Assembly (NCBI RefSeq): GCF_002198655.1
Contig: NZ_MWLN01000215.1
Coordinates: 1-54,854 of the forward strand
Length of the DNA: 54,854 bases
Source of the DNA: Kineosporia sp. A_224
GTDB lineage: Bacteria > Actinomycetota > Actinomycetes > Actinomycetales > Kineosporiaceae
Direction: 5' to 3'
Shown in pieces: positions 42,841 to 53,100 of this stretch. The position numbers were made by a program, and so were the translations under genes. Every line of letters starts with the position of its first letter. Within the stretch, counting starts at the first letter, position 1. Under the pieces are notes generated by a model that was not told where the DNA came from, did not search any database, and worked only from the letters and a program-made list of their open reading frames with translations.

Positions 42841-45492
42841 CTACAGCCGTCGGAAGCCGGTGACGAGCACGACCGCCTCGCCGGCCTCGTCGGACGCGTC
42901 GAGGTCGACGACCGCCTCGACGGCCCAGTCGTGGTCGCCCTCGGGGTCGTCGACGACCTGGCGGACCTTCCAGCGCCGGGCCGGCAGGACGCCGTCCGGG
43001 TCGGGCTCCGGGGTCTCGTTCACGACGAAGAGCGCCGGGCCGCGGGCGTTGCCGCCGGTGCCGATCTCGTCGTGCTCGGCGAAGTACGCGTCGAGCGCCT
43101 CGTGCCAGTCGTCCTCACCGAAGCCGGCGGGGCCGTCGAGCTCGCCGAGCGGCGTCCAGTGCCGCAGCGCCGCGAGCTCGACCCGGCGGAACATCGCGTT
43201 GCGGACGAGCACCCGGAACGCGCGCCGGTTCGCCGTGACCGGCGGCGGCGTGTGGTGGTGCGCCGCCTGCTCGACGGCCGACTCGGTGGCCGACGGGTTG
43301 CGCAGCGCCTCCCACTCGTCGAGCAGGCTCGAGTCGGTCTGCCGGACGAGCTCGCCGAGCCACTCGGTGACGTCCTCGACGTCCTCGGTGCGCGCCGTCT
43401 CCGGCACGGTCTGCCGCAGCGCCTTGTACGCGTCGGCGAGGTAGCGCAGCACGAGCCCCTCGGTGCGGGCGAGCCCGTAGAACGCGACGTACTCGGTGAA
43501 GGACATCGCCCGCTCGTAGAGGTCGCGGGCGACCGTCTTCGGCCTGACCTCGTAGTCGGCGACCCACGGGTGACCGCGCCGGTACATCTCGTACGCGGCG
43601 CCGAGGAGCTCGGCGAGCGGCTGCGGGTGGCCGATCTCCTCGAGCAGCTCCATCCGCTCGTCGTACTCGATGCCCTCGGCCTTCATCTCGGCGACGGCCT
43701 CGCCGCGGGCCTTGAACCGCTGCGCCGACAGCACGTGGCGCGGGTCCTCCAGGGTCGCCTCGATGACCGACAGGACGTCGAGCGCGTACGTCGGCGACTC
43801 GACGTCGAGCAGCTCGAGGGCCGCGAGCGCGAACGTCGAGAGCGGCTGGTTGAGCGCGAAGTCGGCCGGGACGTCGACGGTGAGGCGCAGCGTCACGTCC
43901 GCGCCGCGCAGCGGGCGGCCGTCGGCGCCGCGGAGCACGCCGTCCGGGCCGGTCTCCCCGACGACCCCGGCGGCCGGCACCCGCTCGGCGATCCCGGCGG
44001 CGAGCAGCGCCCGGCCGATCTGGATCGCCCGGCGGATGTGCGCGCGCTGCTTCGGGCGGGGCTCGTCGTTGTCCTCGAGCAGGTGCCGCATCGCGGCGAC
44101 CGGGTCCCCGGGCCGGGCGAGGACGTTGAGCGCCATCGCGTGCGAGACGGCGAAGCTCGACTGGAGGGGCTCCGGCTCGAGGGTGACGAGCCGGTCGTAC
44201 GTCGACCGGCTCCACGCGACGAAGCCCTCGGGGGGCTTGCGGCGCACGATCTTGCGGCGCTTCTTCGGGTCGTCGCCGGCCTTGGCGAGGAGCTTCTCGT
44301 TCTCGATCTCGTGGTCCGGCGCCTGGACGACGACGGTGCCCGCGGTGTCGTACCCGGCGCGGCCCGCGCGGCCGGCGACCTGGTGGAACTCGCGGGCGTT
44401 GAGGTGCCGCACCCGGGTGCCGTCGTACTTGCTCAGGGCGCTGATGAGGACGGTGCGGATCGGCACGTTGATGCCGACGCCGAGGGTGTCCGTGCCGCAG
44501 ATGACCTTGAGCAGCCCGGCCTGGGCGAGCTGCTCGACGAGCCGGCGGTACTTCGGCAGCATCCCGGCGTGGTGGACGCCGATCCCGTGCCGGACGAGCC
44601 GGGACAGGGTCTTGCCGAAGCCGGCGGCGAACCGGAAGCCGCCGAGGAACTCCGCGATCCGGTCCTTGTCGGCGCGGGTCGCCACGTTGACGCTCATGAG
44701 CGCCTGGGCCCGCTCGAGCGCCGCGGCCTGGGTGAAGTGGACGACGTAGACCGGCGCCTGGTTCGTCTGGAGGAGCTCCTCGAGCGTCTCGTGCATCGGT
44801 GTCATCGCGTAGAAGAAGGTCAGCGGCACGGGCCGCTCCCCCGACGCGACCGTCACCGTGTCGCGGCCGGTGCGCCGGGTCAGGTCGGTCTCGAACCGGC
44901 TCGTGTCGCCGAGGGTCGCCGACATGAGGAGGAACTGGGCGTCGGTGAGCTCGAGCAGCGGCACCTGCCAGGCCCAGCCGCGGTCGGGGTCGGCGTAGAA
45001 GTGGAACTCGTCCATGACGACCTGGCCGACGTCCGCGGCCCCGCCCTCGCGCAGCGCGAGGTTCGCGAGCACCTCGGCGGTGCAGCAGATGACCGGGGCG
45101 TCGGCGTTGACGCTCGCGTCGCCGGTGAGCATGCCGACCCGGTCGGCGCCGAGCGCGTCGCACAGGGCGAAGAACTTCTCCGAGACGAGCGCCTTGATCG
45201 GGGCGGTGTAGAACGTCCGGCGGCCCTGCGCGAGCGCGGTGAGGTGGGCGCCGAGCGCGACGAGGCTCTTGCCCGAGCCGGTCGGGGTCGCGAGGACGAC
45301 GTTGCTCCCCGTGACGATCTCGAGGAGCGCCTCCTCCTGCGCCGGGTACAGCGTGAGGCCCTGGGCCGCCGTCCATGCCGCGAACGCCTCGTAGGTGGCG
45401 TCGGGGTCGAAGGGGGCCGCGGGGTCGAGCGCGCCGCCGGGGCCGACGAGGTCGCCGAGCGCCGACGGGGCGCGGGCCGGGGAGGTGGTCAT
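42841..45492 (-). CDS. DEAD/DEAH-box helicase, Ski2-like with DUF3516 C-terminus
   Basis: 883 aa, ATG 45492. Motifs in order: Q-like LTLYPAQEEALLEI, I NVVLATPTGSGKSLVALGA, Ia YTAPIKALVSEKF, II VGQVVMDEFHFYAD (DEFH), III FLLMSATLGD, then IV-VI: VYVVHFTQAAALERAQ, TDTLGVGINVPIRTVLISAL, FHQVAGRAGRAGYD. The C-terminal ~450 residues match the DUF3516 part found in actinobacterial helicases (VLSAQRFKARGEAVAEMKAEGIEYDERM). RNA or DNA substrate is not settled for this group. It is divergent from the DksA/TraR-like gene. Confidence 0.92.
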   Translation of the reverse strand: MTTSPARAPSALGDLVGPGGALDPAAPFDPDATYEAFAAWTAAQGLTLYPAQEEALLEIVTGSNVVLATPTGSGKSLVALGAHLTALAQGRRTFYTAPIKALVSEKFFALCDALGADRVGMLTGDASVNADAPVICCTAEVLANLALREGGAADVGQVVMDEFHFYADPDRGWAWQVPLLELTDAQFLLMSATLGDTSRFETDLTRRTGRDTVTVASGERPVPLTFFYAMTPMHETLEELLQTNQAPVYVVHFTQAAALERAQALMSVNVATRADKDRIAEFLGGFRFAAGFGKTLSRLVRHGIGVHHAGMLPKYRRLVEQLAQAGLLKVICGTDTLGVGINVPIRTVLISALSKYDGTRVRHLNAREFHQVAGRAGRAGYDTAGTVVVQAPDHEIENEKLLAKAGDDPKKRRKIVRRKPPEGFVAWSRSTYDRLVTLEPEPLQSSFAVSHAMALNVLARPGDPVAAMRHLLEDNDEPRPKQRAHIRRAIQIGRALLAAGIAERVPAAGVVGETGPDGVLRGADGRPLRGADVTLRLTVDVPADFALNQPLSTFALAALELLDVESPTYALDVLSVIEATLEDPRHVLSAQRFKARGEAVAEMKAEGIEYDERMELLEEIGHPQPLAELLGAAYEMYRRGHPWVADYEVRPKTVARDLYERAMSFTEYVAFYGLARTEGLVLRYLADAYKALRQTVPETARTEDVEDVTEWLGELVRQTDSSLLDEWEALRNPSATESAVEQAAHHHTPPPVTANRRAFRVLVRNAMFRRVELAALRHWTPLGELDGPAGFGEDDWHEALDAYFAEHDEIGTGGNARGPALFVVNETPEPDPDGVLPARRWKVRQVVDDPEGDHDWAVEAVVDLDASDEAGEAVVLVTGFRRL

Positions 45493-45572
45493 CGCCGTCC
45501 ATGCTCGCAGGCCCGCCGCCGGCGTGCGGAACAGCCCTCGCCGTCCGCCGCCCGCGGGTGCATGCTGCGGGG

Positions 45573-45905
45573 ATGACGGACGACGTGCACGCGGTACTCG
45601 CGGCGAAGCGGGCCGAGCTCGAGGCGGAGATCGCCGTCCTCACCGCGCCGTCCGGCGACCTCGGCGGGATCGGCTTCGGCAAGCGGGTCGGCGAGGGCAC
45701 GGCCCTGGCCGTCGAGCGGCTCTCCCAGGTGGCAGCGCACGACCGGCTGCGGGCGCTGCACGCCGACGTGCTCCGGGCCCAGGCGAAGGCGGACGACGGC
45801 ACGTACGGCGTGTGCGACGGCTGCGGCGAGCCGATCGCCGCCGACCGGCTCGAGGCGCTGCCGTGGGCCACCCGCTGCATCACGTGCCAGGCGCGCCGGG
45901 CCTGA
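45573..45905 (+). CDS. DksA/TraR-type C4 zinc-finger protein
   Basis: 110 aa, ATG 45573. A helical N-terminal ~80 residues (VHAVLAAKRAELEAEIAVLTAP ... LALVERLSQVAAHDRLRALHADVLRAQ-like coiled-coil pair) leads to the zinc finger GVCDGCGEPIAADRLEALPWATRCITCQARRA. All four Cys are present and the acidic tip needed by E. coli DksA is not evident. Such proteins bind the RNA polymerase secondary channel; in actinobacteria the role is poorly known. Confidence 0.88.
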   Translation: MTDDVHAVLAAKRAELEAEIAVLTAPSGDLGGIGFGKRVGEGTALAVERLSQVAAHDRLRALHADVLRAQAKADDGTYGVCDGCGEPIAADRLEALPWATRCITCQARRA

Positions 45906-45957
45906 CGCCCCCGCCCGACGCCCGGCCGCGGGCCTGGACCGGGCTAGAGTCCGGGCC

Positions 45958-46398
45958 GTGGTGGTGACGGCACGCGGCGAGGACTCCTGGCAGGGCACCG
46001 AGGCCCGAGACCTGGACGCGTTCCTCGCCGACTACTGCTCCGAGCGGCAGACGCTGAGCCGGATCGTCCACGCGGTCTGCGCGCTCTGCGGCAACGGCGC
46101 CTTCCACGTGCTCGTCGACGACGCCGAGGGCGTCGCGGGCCGGGTCTGCCTGCGCTGCGGCGACCGGCGCTGGATGCTCGACTCCGACGTGCACGCCGCC
46201 GCGGCCCGGCCGGTCGAGGCGGCCTGCCCCTGCGGCGGCGAGGTGTTCGACGTCGCCGTCGGGTTCACGCTCGGCGCGGGCGGTCTCGTCTCGTACGTGC
46301 ACCTCGCGCTGCGCTGCCTCGCCGACGGCACGATGGGCGTCTACGCCGACTGGCCCCAGGACACCGAGCCGCCGCCCGACCTGCTGTCGCGGGTCTGA
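45958..46398 (+). CDS. zinc-ribbon-containing protein of unknown function
   Basis: 146 aa, GTG 45958, with -10 TAGAGT (45945-45950) 7 nt upstream and no SD, so probably a leaderless mRNA. Two paired knuckles are visible: CALCGNG ... CLRCGDRR and CPCGGEVFD ... LRCLADG. The rest is strand-rich (EVFDVAVGFTLGAGGLVSYVHLAL). It is probably a soluble metal-binding protein. No known family role recognised. It ends in the strong hairpin shared with hflX. Confidence 0.78.
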   Translation: MVVTARGEDSWQGTEARDLDAFLADYCSERQTLSRIVHAVCALCGNGAFHVLVDDAEGVAGRVCLRCGDRRWMLDSDVHAAAARPVEAACPCGGEVFDVAVGFTLGAGGLVSYVHLALRCLADGTMGVYADWPQDTEPPPDLLSRV

Positions 46399-46412
46399 CC
46401 CGTCACGACGGC

Positions 46413-46457
46413 GACGGGGTGACCTCCGCGGCGGTGCGCCGCGGGGGTCACCCCGTC
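46413..46457. terminator. bidirectional terminator hairpin between the zinc-ribbon gene and hflX
   Basis: The left arm 46413-46431 (begins GACGGGGTGACC) pairs with 46439-46457 (ends GGTCACCCCGTC) over 19 bp with one G-T wobble and a 7-nt loop. It lies in the 75-nt gap between two convergent genes, so it can serve both. Confidence 0.87.
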
Positions 46458-46473
46458 CCCGTCGTCCGGTCGA

Positions 46474-48006
46474 TCAGTGCTGCGCCGCCGGCTGGAACTG
46501 CGCGAGCTCGCCCGCGAGGCCCGGGCGGACCCGGGCGTGCAGCCGGGTGCCCTCACCCGTGTGCTCCTCGGTGAGGACGGCGCCCTCGACGTGGACCCGG
46601 TTCACGAGGTCGCCGCGGCTGTACGGGACGAGGACGTCGACCTCGACGTCCGGCCGCGGCACCGCGTCGGCGATCCGGGCCACGAGCTCGTCGACCCCGG
46701 CGCCGGTCCACGCGGAGACGGCGACGGCGTTCTTCTCGCGCCGCAGCAGCCGGTCGACGACCTCGGGGTCGGCCGCGTCCGCCTTGTTGACGACGACGAG
46801 CTCGGGGACGTCGACCGCACCGACCTCGCCGAGCACCTGACGGACGGCGGAGAGCTGGCCCTCCGGGTCCGGGTGGGCGCCGTCGACGACGTGGAGCACG
46901 AGGTCCGCGTCAGCGCACTCCTCGAGCGTCGACCGGAAGGCCTCGACGAGCTGGTGCGGCAGGTGCCGGACGAAGCCGACGGTGTCCGCGAGCGTGAACT
47001 GGCGGCCGTCCGGGGTGACGGCGCGGCGCACCGTCGGGTCGAGGGTCGCGAAGAGGGCGTTCTCGACGAGCACGCCCGCACCGGTGAGCCGGTTGAGCAG
47101 GCTCGACTTGCCGGCGTTCGTGTAGCCGGCGATGACGACGCTCGGGACGGCGTTGCGCTTGCGGCTGTCCCGCTTGGTGACGCGCGCCGTCTTCATCTCC
47201 TTGATCTCGCGGCGGAGCTTGGCCATCCGGGTGCGGATCCGTCGCCGGTCGAGCTCGATCTTCGTCTCACCGGGACCGCGCGACCCGATCCCCGCACCGG
47301 CGGCCACCCGGCCGCCGGCCTGCCGGGACATCGACTCGCCCCAGCCGCGCAGGCGCGGGAGCAGGTACTCGAGCTGGGCGAGCTCGACCTGCGCCTTGCC
47401 CTCCTTGGACTTCGCGTGCTGGGCGAAGATGTCGAGGATGATCGCCGTCCGGTCGACGACCTTGACCTTGACGACGTCCTCCAGGCTGCGCCGCTGGGAC
47501 GGCGAGAGGTCGCCGTCGCAGACGACGGTGTCCGCACCCGTGCTCGCGACGAGCCCGCGCAGGTCCTCGGCCTTGCCCGAGCCGAGCCAGGTGCCAGGGT
47601 CCGGGGTGTCGCGGCGCTGCAGGACGCCGTCCAGCACCTCGGAGCCCGCGGTCTCGGCGAGGGCGGCGAGCTCGCGCAGCGAGTTCTCGGCGTCCGCGGC
47701 GGTGCCCGACGTCCAGAGCCCGGCGAGGACGACCCGCTCGAGCCGGAGCTGCCGGTACTCGACCTCGGTGACGTCCTCGAGCTCGGTCGACAGGCCTGCG
47801 ACCCTGCGCAGCGCCTGCCGGTCGGAGAGGTCCTGCTGGTCGCCGTCCTGGTCCCGGTGCACGGTCGTGCCGTCCCCGGAGGTGGCCTCGGCATGGCGGG
47901 ACAGGATGCGGGAGACGACGGCGGAGCCGGTCAGCGGAACCACGACGCCGTCGCCCCCGTCGGTCGGCCCGCTCGTGGTGAGGGGCTGGTCCTGGGGCTG
48001 CGTCAT
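46474..48006 (-). CDS. hflX: ribosome-associated GTPase HflX
   Basis: 510 aa from ATG 48006 (AGGAGG lies 14 nt upstream); ATG 48066 with GGAGG 3 nt upstream is an alternative adding 20 residues. N-terminal HflX domain: ERVVLAGLWTSG, LGSGKAEDLRGLVASTGADTVVCDGDLSPSQ, and the glycine-rich linker SRGPGETKIELDRRRIRTRM. GTPase motifs: G1 GYTNAGKSSLLNRLT, G3 DTVGFVRHLP, G4 NKAD, G5 SAWTG. HflX splits stalled ribosomes under stress. The N-terminal ~65 residues are acidic and specific to actinobacterial members. Confidence 0.95.
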   Translation of the reverse strand: MTQPQDQPLTTSGPTDGGDGVVVPLTGSAVVSRILSRHAEATSGDGTTVHRDQDGDQQDLSDRQALRRVAGLSTELEDVTEVEYRQLRLERVVLAGLWTSGTAADAENSLRELAALAETAGSEVLDGVLQRRDTPDPGTWLGSGKAEDLRGLVASTGADTVVCDGDLSPSQRRSLEDVVKVKVVDRTAIILDIFAQHAKSKEGKAQVELAQLEYLLPRLRGWGESMSRQAGGRVAAGAGIGSRGPGETKIELDRRRIRTRMAKLRREIKEMKTARVTKRDSRKRNAVPSVVIAGYTNAGKSSLLNRLTGAGVLVENALFATLDPTVRRAVTPDGRQFTLADTVGFVRHLPHQLVEAFRSTLEECADADLVLHVVDGAHPDPEGQLSAVRQVLGEVGAVDVPELVVVNKADAADPEVVDRLLRREKNAVAVSAWTGAGVDELVARIADAVPRPDVEVDVLVPYSRGDLVNRVHVEGAVLTEEHTGEGTRLHARVRPGLAGELAQFQPAAQH

Positions 48007-48155
48007 GGGTTCCGTGATGTCCTCCTGGGTCGTGCGGGTGCCGGGTCGTGCGCGGTGCGCGGTCATGTGCCTCCAGACTCCCATTCCAACGAGGCGGGGT
48101 CGAGCGGGATTCCGCACGATCCGGGCGCCGGGCCCGCCCCGGTAGCCTGACGCTC

Positions 48156-48758
48156 ATGACCGAGGGCCAGGCGCACTACTTCCGGACGCCGCGGGCCCCG
48201 ACCGGGTCGCGCACGATCCACGTCACCCTCGCCGGGCAGGACGTCGAGGTCGAGACGGCGGGCGGTGTCTTCAGCGGCGACCGCCTCGACCTCGGCACCC
48301 GGGTGCTCCTGCGCGAGGTCCCGGAGCCGCCGGCGACCGGGGACCTGCTCGACCTCGGCTGCGGCTGGGGCCCGCTCGCCCTGACGCTGGGGCTGCTGTC
48401 GCCGGAGGCGACCGTGTGGGCCGTCGACGTCAACGACCACGCGCTCGGGCTCACGGCCGCCAACGCGACGCGGCTCACGCTCGGCCGGGTGCGCGTCGTG
48501 CGGCCGGACGACGTCCCGGACGACGTCCGGTTCGCCGCGATCTGGTCCAACCCGCCGATCCGGGTCGGCAAGGCCGAGCTGCACGCGATGCTGCTGCGCT
48601 GGCTCCCCCGGCTGACCGACGACGGCGCGGCGCACCTCGTGGTGCAGCGCAACCTCGGGGCGGACAGCCTGCACGCCTGGCTCCAGGAGAACCTCGACGG
48701 GACCGTCACGCGGGCCGGCAGCGCGAAGGGCTACCGGGTGCTGCGGGTCACCCGCTGA
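48156..48758 (+). CDS. RsmC/YbxB-like class I methyltransferase
   Basis: 200 aa, ATG 48156. -10 TAGCCT (48143-48148) lies 7 nt before the ATG and there is no SD: likely leaderless. Motif I DLLDLGCGWGPLALTLG, acidic VDVNDHALGLTAANA, and the catalytic NPPx in WSNPPIRVGKAELHAMLLRWLPRL match the single-domain RsmC-like 16S rRNA (guanine-N2) methyltransferases. It is divergent from hflX; its 3' end overlaps a small opposite-strand gene by 28 nt. Confidence 0.9.
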   Translation: MTEGQAHYFRTPRAPTGSRTIHVTLAGQDVEVETAGGVFSGDRLDLGTRVLLREVPEPPATGDLLDLGCGWGPLALTLGLLSPEATVWAVDVNDHALGLTAANATRLTLGRVRVVRPDDVPDDVRFAAIWSNPPIRVGKAELHAMLLRWLPRLTDDGAAHLVVQRNLGADSLHAWLQENLDGTVTRAGSAKGYRVLRVTR

Positions 48759-48880
48759 CGCATCCGGCCGTTGCCGCTGCTGCGGCGACGCCGGCCGGCC
48801 TCGAGCCGGAGGATGAGCAGGTCGCGGCGCACGAGCCGGTCGCTGGCCGGTGCGGTGGCACCTGTTGCCGTGCGGTCCAT
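48731..48880 (-). CDS. candidate 49-aa basic small protein
   Basis: ATG 48880 with SD GGGAGGG eight nt upstream; reads MDRTATGATAPASDRLVRR then LLILRLEAGRRRR and a basic tail. Its 3' end overlaps the end of the methyltransferase gene in the opposite direction by 28 nt. The strong SD and the helical LVRRDLLILRLEAGRRRR support it; the overlap and composition are cautions. The gap 48881-49058 holds two GTATC motifs and no other gene. Confidence 0.45.
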   Translation of the reverse strand: MDRTATGATAPASDRLVRRDLLILRLEAGRRRRSSGNGRMRQRVTRSTR

Positions 48881-49058
48881 GGTGCGGTCCCTCCCCTGCG
48901 CCGGTCCGGCTGCTCCTGGCGATACAGAGTCAACCGGTGGACGCCGTGATACCGCGTCCCTCGTGAGACCCATATCGCCCGCCGGGGGCTCCGACTTGAG
49001 TCGGGCGGGGGTCCCCCTTGCGGCGTACCGGGGAGTAACGCGGCCCGGGCCGACGGGG

Positions 49059-50075
49059 TCAGGCCGAGGCGGCCCGGGCGGCGGCGAGCCAGGCCGGGTC
49101 GAGGGTGCCCTCGGCGACGATCCTGGCCGGGCCGGCGAGCTCGACACCCGGGCCCGCGAGGACGTCGTCCGCCGGGACCGTGACGCGCAGCCGCCCGCCG
49201 GGGACGTCGACGGTCCACACCCGCGGCGCGGCCGGGCCGGCCCAGGCCCGGGTCGCGAGGACGGCGGCCGCGGCACCGGTGCCGCAGGACCGGGTCTCGC
49301 CGACGCCGCGCTCGTGGACGCGCATCCGCAGGTGCCCGACGTCCGAGCCGGACTCGTGGAGCGGCACGGTGATCTCGACGTTCGTGCCCGCGGGCGGCAC
49401 CGGGTCGACGAGCGGGGCGCGGGTCAGGTCGGCGCCGGCCAGCAGGTCGCGGGAGCCGAGCGCGACGACGGTGTGCGGGTTGCCGACGTCGATCGACAGC
49501 CCCGGCAGCGGGACGGTCCCGAGGGTGCCGTCCGGTGCCGTCGCCTCGATGCCGCGGACCTCGACGGTCGCGTCGGAGCCTGCCCCGACGGCCGCCGCAC
49601 CGCCGACGACCTTCCACGCGCCGAGGTCGGCCGCGAGCAGGTCGCCGTCCCGGCGGACCGAGAGCAGACCGGCGCGGGTGCCGATCGGGAGCACCTCGCC
49701 GTCCGCGAGGTCGACCAGGCCGAGGTGCTGCAGGTAGCGGACGAAGACCCGGATCCCGTTGCCGCACATCTCCGCGACCGAGCCGTCGCCGTTGCGGTAG
49801 TCCATGAACCACTCGGCGTCGCCGGCGAGCGCGACCCCCTCGGGCAGCGCCGCGCAGCGGACGACGCGGATGAGCCCGTCGCCGCCGAGGCCCGCGCGGC
49901 GGTCGCACAGCGCGGCGACGAGGGCGGGCGGCAGGTCGACGCGGCCGTCCGGGTCCGGCACGAGGACGAAGTCGTTCTCCGTGCCGTGGCCCTTGGCGAC
50001 GGGCAGGTGGCCGGCGAGCGGGTCGCCGGCCGGGCGCAGGTCGACGGCGGGGCCGGTGACGGACGGGGTGCTCAC
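49059..50075 (-). CDS. dapF: diaminopimelate epimerase DapF
   Basis: 338 aa, GTG 50075. It converts LL- to meso-diaminopimelate for lysine and peptidoglycan. Both catalytic cysteines are present: GDGSVAEMCGNGIRVF and GVGETRSCGTGAAAAVLA, with the substrate-binding KGHGTENDFVLVPD at the start and GNPHTVVAL in the middle. Length is slightly above the family norm due to insertions near residues 155-200. It lies 26 nt downstream of the large LAL regulator on the same strand. Confidence 0.96.
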   Translation of the reverse strand: MSTPSVTGPAVDLRPAGDPLAGHLPVAKGHGTENDFVLVPDPDGRVDLPPALVAALCDRRAGLGGDGLIRVVRCAALPEGVALAGDAEWFMDYRNGDGSVAEMCGNGIRVFVRYLQHLGLVDLADGEVLPIGTRAGLLSVRRDGDLLAADLGAWKVVGGAAAVGAGSDATVEVRGIEATAPDGTLGTVPLPGLSIDVGNPHTVVALGSRDLLAGADLTRAPLVDPVPPAGTNVEITVPLHESGSDVGHLRMRVHERGVGETRSCGTGAAAAVLATRAWAGPAAPRVWTVDVPGGRLRVTVPADDVLAGPGVELAGPARIVAEGTLDPAWLAAARAASA

Positions 50076-50100
50076 CGGCCCAGCCTAGGTCGTGCTGCCG

Positions 50101-53100
50101 TTACACGTCGGCGAGCAGCCCGCGACGGCCGGCGATCGCGACCGCCTCGGCCCGGCCGGACGCCCCGAGCTTGGCCATGAGGTTCGAGACGTGGACGCTC
50201 GCCGTCTTCTCGCTGATGAACAGCCGCTCCCCGATCGCGCGGTTCGTCAGGCCTTCGGCGACGAGCCGGAGCACCTCCGCCTCGCGCGGTGTGAGCGGCC
50301 CGTCGGACGACGGCACACCGGCCCCGAGGTCGAGCCGGGCGCGGCGGCCGAGCGCCTCCAGGGCGGCGCGCAGCGGCCGGGCCCCGAACGCCACCGCGGT
50401 CGTGTATGCGGGCAGTGCCTGCGCCGCGGCGCCGTCCCGGTCCCCGGCCGCGACGAGGGCCTCGGCGAGCCGGTAGCGGGCGAGGGCTTCCTCGTAGGGC
50501 TGGCCGGGGACGACCGCGAGCACCTGCTGCCAGGGCTCGACGTCCGCGCCGTCGGGGCGGCCGGCGCGGGCGACGCGGGCCCGGTCGACGCGGGCCCGGG
50601 TCAGCCACGCGACGGCCTCAGGACCGACGCCGCGGGCTGCCAGGGGGCGGGCGCCGGCGAAGGCGCGCTCGGCCCGCTCGAGGAAGGCGTCGGCGCGGGC
50701 AGGGTCGGCGGCGTGACCCTGCTGCGCGAGCGCCGCCAGACCGTGGGCGGCGGCCCGGATGCTCACGAGGTGCAGCTCGTCGTCCTCGGCGGTCAGCCGG
50801 GCCAGCGCCGCCTCGACGTGCGCCACGGCGGCGTCCGGGGCGCCGCACCAGGTGCTCGCGACCGCGCCGTGGACGTGCAGGGAGATGTCGGCCCAGGCGT
50901 TGAGCGCTGCGGTCTCGTCCCGACCGGCCGCGCGGACCCGCTGCTCGACGGCGGCGAACGCCTCGGGGGTCCGCTCGACGACGACCCGCTGGGCGGCGAC
51001 CTGGAGCGAGGCCGTGTCGCGCCGGCCGAGCCGCAGCCCGGGCGCGGCGGCGACCCGCAGCGCCTCGTCCCACTCCCCGCGGCGGAAGAGCACCTCGACG
51101 AGGGCCAGCCGCACCTCGACGGCGTACAGGCTCGCGCCGAGGCCGGTCTGGGCGGCGCGTTCCTGGACCTCGCGGTAGATCGTCACGGCACCGGCCAGGT
51201 CGTCGACCTCGTGCCGGGCCCGGCCGAGGTTCCAGAGCGCGCGGAGCTCGATCGAGTGCTCGCCCGCGGCCCGGGCGCGTTCGCGTGCGCGCAGGAGCCA
51301 CGCGGTCCCGTCGTCCGCGGCGGCCCCGCCGCCGTCGGCGCCCGTGCCGTCGGACGGGCCGGGCCGCACGAGCGACAGGGTGACGAGCAGGTCCGCCTCG
51401 GCCGCGGCGAGCCCGAGCTCGCGGGCCCAGAGGAGGCCCTGCGTCGCGAGGTCCGCGGTCACCGCGCCGTCCCCGAAGTTCGACTTGGCGTTGGCGAGGA
51501 CCGCGGTCGCCCAGACGAGGTCCTCCGACGGCGGGTGGTCCAGCAGCGCCGCGCGGGCCAGGGAGGCCTCCTCGATGCAGGCGTCGATGAGGTCGGCGCC
51601 GTAGAGCTGCCGCGCGAGGTGCCGCCGGGCGTGCGCGACCCGCAGCCGGTCCCCCGTCGCGAGCGCCTCGTCGCGGGCGGCGGTCGCGAGGGCGACGGCG
51701 CGGGGCCGGTCGCCGCTCTGACCCGTCACGGTCGCGGCGAACACGAGCAGGGCGATGTGGTCGAGCCCGTCCGGACGGCGGTCGGCCGGGACGGCGTCCC
51801 ACAGGCCCAGCGCGGTCTCGGCGTGCTCGTGGGCCGCGAGCGGGGCGAGCCGGGCGACGGCGTCGAGCGCCGCCTGCCAGGAGGCGGTGAGCGCCGCCGC
51901 GGTGTCGTGGCTGCGCAGGGCGTGCTCGGCGAGGTCGGCCCAGCGGCCCTCCTCGTCGTCGCCCGGGTCGGCGGCGAGCGCCCGGGCGTAGGCGGCGTGC
52001 AGCCGGACCCGCTCGCCCGGCAGCAGGTCGGAGTAGACGGCCTCCTGGAGCAGGGCGTGCCGGAAGGAGAACGTGCCGTCGCCGTCCGCGACGAGGACGT
52101 GCCAGTCGAGGGCCTCGCGCAGCGCCGGCTCCGGCGCGGTGCCCGGCGCGGCGTCGGCGACGACGGCGCGCAGCAGCCGGTCGGTGACGCAGCGGCCGGC
52201 GACGGACGCCGCCCGCACGACCTCCACGGCCGGCGCCGAGAGGCCCTCGACGCGGGTCATGAGGACGTCGGAGAGCGCCCACGGCAGGTCTGCGGGGGCG
52301 GCCGCCGACCCGGCGCCCGCCGCGGCGAGCAGCTCGAGGGCGAAGAAGGCGTTGCCGCCGCAGCGCCGGGCGATGTCCTCGACGAGGGAGGCCGGGACCG
52401 CCCCGCCCGCCACCGACGTGAGCAGCCGGCCCAGCTCGGCCTCGTCGAAGGGCTGCAGGTCGACCCGCTCGACACCGGGCAGCCGGACGAGCTCGGCGAG
52501 CAGCGGCCGCACCGGGTGCCTGCGGTGCAGGTCGTCGGTGCGGACGGTCAACGTCACGAGCAGCCGCTCGGAGCCCAGCCTGGAGAGCAGGAACCGCAGC
52601 AGGTCGCGGGTCGACGGGTCGGCCCAGTGCACGTCCTCGAGCACGAGCAGGAGCGGCGCGACCTCCTCGGCGAGCCGGGCGAGCAGGGACGCCGCGGCGT
52701 CGAAGAGCGGCAGCCGGTCGGAGTCGTCGAGCCGGGGCGAGTCGCCCGCGCGCCCGACGAGGTGGAGCAGGACCGGCCACTCCGCGGTGCTGTGCCGCAC
52801 GACGTCCGCCGCCGGGCCGTCGGTGCGGGTCAGCGAGCGGACGGCGTCCACGAACGGCAGGTACGGCAGGCCGCCGGCGCCGAGGTCGACGCTGCGCCCG
52901 GTCGCGACGACGAAGCCCCGCGCCCGGGCGAGCGCATCGAGCTCGGCGACGAGCCGGGTCTTGCCGACCCCGGCGTCGCCGCCGACGACGACCGCCGCCG
53001 GGCGGCCGGCGGCGGCGCCGTCGAGCAGCCCGGCGAGCCGGCGCAGCGGCTCGGCGCGGCCGACGAACGGGGCATCGGCGACGAGCGGGGGCATGTCCCC

